From contig NZ_RZIJ01000041.1 of the NCBI RefSeq assembly GCF_003989665.1, positions 1 through 34,899 on the forward strand: a stretch of DNA of 34,899 bases, read 5' to 3'. The notes under the pieces were generated by a model. It searched no databases. It was not told where the DNA came from and saw nothing but the letters and a program-made list of their open reading frames with translations. This document shows positions 32,527-34,899 of this stretch, piece by piece. The stretch is from Azospirillum doebereinerae (lineage in GTDB: Bacteria; Pseudomonadota; Alphaproteobacteria; Azospirillales; Azospirillaceae). Both the position numbers and the translations under genes were made by a program. The first letter of the stretch is position 1. Each line of letters begins with the position of its first letter.

Positions 32527-33375
32527 ATGAAGCTCTGTCAATTCGGTGACCCGAACCGTGAAAAGCCCGGCATGATCGACGGCCAGGGGCGGCTGCGCGA
32601 TCTGTCGGGCCTCCGCGACGCCCTTACGGCGGACGACCTTTCCCCCGCCGGGCTCGCCGCGCTCGCGGCCATCGATCCCGAAAGCCTGCCGCTTGTTCCC
32701 GGCACGCCGCGCCTCGGCGTGCCGTACCAGGGCATCTCCAAGGTGGTCTGCATCGGGCTCAACTACTCCGACCATGCGGCGGAAACCGGGCTTCCCAGTC
32801 CCTCCGAACCGATCATCTTCCTGAAACCGACCACCGCGATCTGCGGGCCGAACGACGACACCGTTCAACCGCGCCACTCGACCAAGCTCGACTGGGAGGT
32901 GGAACTCGCCGTCGTGATCGGCAGCCAAGCGCGCTGCGTGAGCGAGGAGCGGGCTCTCGACCACGTCGCCGGCTATTGCGTGATGAACGACGTGTCGGAG
33001 CGCGCGTTCCAGATGCAGTCCTCCCAATGGGACAAGGGCAAGGGGTGCGACAGCTTCGCGCCCATCGGCCCGTGGCTGGTGACGGCGGACGAGGTTCCGG
33101 ACCCGCAGGCTCTCGACATGTGGCTGGACGTGAACGGCCGGCGGATGCAGTCCGGCAACACGCGCACCATGATCTTCGGCGTGGCGACGTTGGTGTCCTA
33201 TTGCAGCGCCTACATGACCCTGCGTCCCGGCGACGTCATCGCCACCGGAACCCCGCCGGGGGTCGGCATGGGAATGAAGCCGGAGCCGGTCTGGCTGAAG
33301 CCGGGCGATGAGGTCGCGCTCGGCATCGAACGCCTCGGCCAGCAGCGCCAGCGCGTCGTGTCCTGGCCCGGATGA
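32527..33375 (+). CDS. Fumarylacetoacetate-hydrolase-family enzyme, diketo-deoxy-sugar-acid hydrolase-like
   Basis: A 282-residue FAH-family hydrolase that should cleave a C-C bond in a 2,4-diketo acid. IGLNYSDHAAE (76-86), metal ligands Glu124, Glu126 (DWEVEL) and Asp155 (MNDVSER), and the TGTPPGVGMG segment near 241-250 are all present. Extra features such as QWDKGKGCDSFAPIGPWLV (in part, 167-184) and the C-terminal GLGQQRQRVV-like end are what I associate with 2,4-diketo-3-deoxy-L-fuconate hydrolases and similar enzymes, which release pyruvate and L-lactate. It starts 84 bases after the SDR gene. The exact substrate is inferred, not shown. Confidence 0.88.
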   Translation: MKLCQFGDPNREKPGMIDGQGRLRDLSGLRDALTADDLSPAGLAALAAIDPESLPLVPGTPRLGVPYQGISKVVCIGLNYSDHAAETGLPSPSEPIIFLKPTTAICGPNDDTVQPRHSTKLDWEVELAVVIGSQARCVSEERALDHVAGYCVMNDVSERAFQMQSSQWDKGKGCDSFAPIGPWLVTADEVPDPQALDMWLDVNGRRMQSGNTRTMIFGVATLVSYCSAYMTLRPGDVIATGTPPGVGMGMKPEPVWLKPGDEVALGIERLGQQRQRVVSWPG

Positions 33376-33395
33376 CGGTTCCGGACACGCGTTCG

Positions 33396-33418
33396 GCCCG
33401 GCACCCTCCGTGCCGGGC
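33396..33418. terminator. Perfect 9-bp hairpin between convergent genes
   Basis: GCCCGGCAC (33396-33404) pairs with GTGCCGGGC (33410-33418) around a five-base loop. It lies between the converging FAH and GntR genes, 20 and 15 bases from their stops, where a bidirectional terminator is expected. No T-run follows on either strand, as is common in GC-rich genomes, so the terminator role is probable and not certain. Confidence 0.65.
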
Positions 33419-33433
33419 TCGGCGCCGGAAGGC

Positions 33434-34462
33434 TCAGGACTGGACAGAAGCCTGACGCGGGTCGGCGGGCGTGAGATAGGGGGGAAACTGCAGCTGGGTG
33501 GTTTGGGCGATGACGGCGAAGCGCTTCAGCCAGCGGTCGTCGGCCATTTTCAGGTGATCGTGAAGAGCCTGGGCAGCGCCGTCCGCGTCGCCGCGCAAAG
33601 CGCGCTCGACGATGTCCAGATGCTCCTTCAGCGCGCCCTCGATCATTTCGACGGGAACGCCCAGAAACGGATGGAACAGATAGCGCGTCGGCCCGAAGAC
33701 CATATGGGTCCGCTCCAGCGCCCGCAACATCTCCTTGTTGGGGCAGAAGCCGAGGATGTCGACGTGCAGATCGCGCTCGACAGCGTCGAAGGCGGAACTG
33801 CCAAGGCTTGACTGGTCCAGCGCGTGCCGGATGTTGCCACGCACCGTCCGCAATTGCGCCGCCGCGATGTGCGGCAGCGCCTTCAGCAGCGCCTTGGGTT
33901 CGAGAAGACGGCGCATTTCGTAGAGATCGCGGATGTGTTCCGGTGTGACGCGCCGTGCCAGCCAATGGCCGGCGCTATCCTTTTCGATCAGCCCCATGCC
34001 GTGCATGCGAGCCAAGAGATCGCGCGTCACCGTGCGGCTGACATCGAAATGCAGCGCCAACTGCTTCTCGTTGATCCTCACCGCGCCGAACAGGATGCGG
34101 ATGAAAAGCTCCTGTTCGACCTCCTTGTAGATTCGCTCCCATTGGGGTGTCGCCTGGATTTTGATCGGATCCAGGGTGGCAAGCGGTCCGTCGCCACCGG
34201 TTTCGTCGTTGCCCGCGACCACATACCCTTTGCCATCATGCTCGTTGAGAACCCGATCGGCGCAAAGCGATCGCAAGGCATGCCGGGCCGGCGAACGGCT
34301 GATCCCGAAAGCCTTGGCAACCTGTGCTTCCTGCAGACGTTCGCCGGGAACGATCCGGCCCTCCGCGATCAAGGATTTCAGCAGCCGATACGCCCGCTCC
34401 TGCCGCGATACCGTCTTGTCGCTGCCTTCGGAACGCTCGTCCAACAGCATCGCGCTTTTCAT
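33434..34462 (-). CDS. GntR/FCD-family regulator with two winged-helix domains
   Basis: A 342-residue regulator; FCD-type GntR proteins usually have about 220-250. The first winged helix-turn-helix spans about 22-82 (LQEAQVAKAFGISRSPARHA). A second, similar unit follows at about 110-172 (NEKQLALHFDVSRTVTRDLL, then MGLIEKDSAGHWLARRVTPE). The FCD ligand domain is 176-315, with metal-ligand candidates Asp231, His233, His281 and His303. The ATG at 34462 has a weak ribosome site. It converges on the catabolic cluster, and a sequence almost identical to the cluster operator overlaps its own likely promoter. It is probably a repressor of both. Confidence 0.88.
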   Translation of the reverse strand: MKSAMLLDERSEGSDKTVSRQERAYRLLKSLIAEGRIVPGERLQEAQVAKAFGISRSPARHALRSLCADRVLNEHDGKGYVVAGNDETGGDGPLATLDPIKIQATPQWERIYKEVEQELFIRILFGAVRINEKQLALHFDVSRTVTRDLLARMHGMGLIEKDSAGHWLARRVTPEHIRDLYEMRRLLEPKALLKALPHIAAAQLRTVRGNIRHALDQSSLGSSAFDAVERDLHVDILGFCPNKEMLRALERTHMVFGPTRYLFHPFLGVPVEMIEGALKEHLDIVERALRGDADGAAQALHDHLKMADDRWLKRFAVIAQTTQLQFPPYLTPADPRQASVQS

Positions 34463-34612
34463 TGGATCGCCTGGATGACAATAGGTGACGAGCCTTCAGC
34501 CGGTGCAATCATAACCCGCCGTCTCCATTCCTGCCATTTCCCATGCCAAGCATGCCACCCGTCCACAACCCGAGAGAGGGTGGCACGTCGGACAACAGAG
34601 CCATCGACCGAG

Positions 34613-34632
34613 GTGCTTTGGATGCACTATAC
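34613..34632. promoter_or_regulatory. Probable GntR operator at the regulator's own promoter
   Basis: This 20-base site matches the cluster operator at 28173-28192 in 17 positions. On the minus strand it contains TATAGT (plus 34626-34631), a good -10 box for the GntR gene, with TTCAAC 16 bases upstream as a poor -35. Binding here would block its own transcription. The leader to the ATG at 34462 would be about 155 bases. Confidence 0.65.
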
Positions 34633-34899
34633 ACGAACGAACACCACGTTGAACGGTATTGGTGCATGGAGGCGGCGAGGCGCAAAGACTGACGGCGCGA
34701 CCGTTGTCGCGCCCAGCGCAGCGGGATTGCCGGTGGTCAACATCGTCTGCAACGCGGCGGCGTCGAACCCGCACTCGAAGGTGGCGATCAAGTACGCTTG
34801 GGCTGAGCTTCCCCCAGATCGATGGTTCTCCCGCACTTTGCGTGGAAAAGCTGACCACGCTGGTGCCGGCGCCGTCGGGAGATCCCATGTAATGGAGCA
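34633..34899. other. Right-edge stretch without an identifiable gene
   Basis: A plus-strand frame starting at 34622 stays open to the edge (AAGLPVVNIVCNAAASNPHS in part), and a minus-strand frame covers 34627-34836 (AYLIATFECGFDAAALQTML in part). Neither is recognised and both overlap. The plus-strand start lies inside the operator, which argues against it. One may be a real gene's end or a decayed fragment; I cannot decide. Confidence 0.35.

Overview
The window is high-GC, densely packed DNA with the gene content of a metabolically versatile alphaproteobacterium. The SmoS-type sorbitol dehydrogenase, the smo/mtl polyol operon layout, the many solute-binding-protein transporters and the GC-rich third codon positions suggest a Rhodospirillales or Rhizobiales-like soil or plant-associated organism, possibly Azospirillum. 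That placement is an inference from family resemblance. No rRNA, tRNA, CRISPR array or intact insertion sequence was seen.

Region 1 (1-9407) is a polyol locus. On the minus strand a binding protein, two permeases and an ATPase (SmoE, F, G, K type) are followed by sorbitol dehydrogenase (SmoS), mannitol 2-dehydrogenase, a PfkB-family fructokinase and the start of xylulokinase, cut by the left edge. Polyols enter through the ABC transporter, are oxidised to fructose or xylulose, and are phosphorylated. A divergent ROK-family regulator lies on the plus strand. The 468-base intergenic region holds two AT-rich palindromes with the same core, 211 bases apart.

Region 2 (9601-20786) is an 11-gene minus-strand operon of about 10 kb with a divergent LysR regulator. 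It encodes an SsuABC/TauABC-type importer whose two permease domains are fused in one protein, an amidohydrolase-2 enzyme, three SDR-fold proteins (one without the YxxxK motif), a xylose-isomerase-like TIM barrel, a cysteine-dioxygenase-like cupin, a ThuA-domain protein and a TauD/TfdA dioxygenase. Four-base overlaps couple several genes. I recognise no described pathway with this gene set; it is the best candidate here for an undescribed catabolic system.

Region 3 (20817-27253) holds an orphan phage-type AAA ATPase (Sak4-like) behind an AT-rich patch. Next comes a minus-strand group of polar-amino-acid-type permease, binding protein, FAD amine/amino-acid oxidase and Lrp-family regulator, with no ATPase gene and with a perfect 15-bp hairpin after the binding-protein gene. 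A divergent plus-strand YghA-type SDR follows.

Region 4 (27254-28137) is mostly non-coding and contains the broken remains of an acyl-CoA synthetase gene.

Region 5 (28138-34632) is a plus-strand catabolic cluster: an FMN-dependent 2-hydroxyacid dehydrogenase, an acetoacetate-decarboxylase-family protein, a LivK-type binding protein, an SDR and an FAH-family hydrolase. A convergent GntR/FCD regulator with two winged-helix domains follows. A near-identical 20-base sequence lies at the cluster promoter and at the regulator's own promoter, so the regulator probably controls both. The FAH hydrolase, SDR and lactate-oxidase-like enzyme together resemble the end of the non-phosphorylative L-fucose/L-rhamnose route, which yields pyruvate and L-lactate. 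The last 270 bases contain no gene I can identify.
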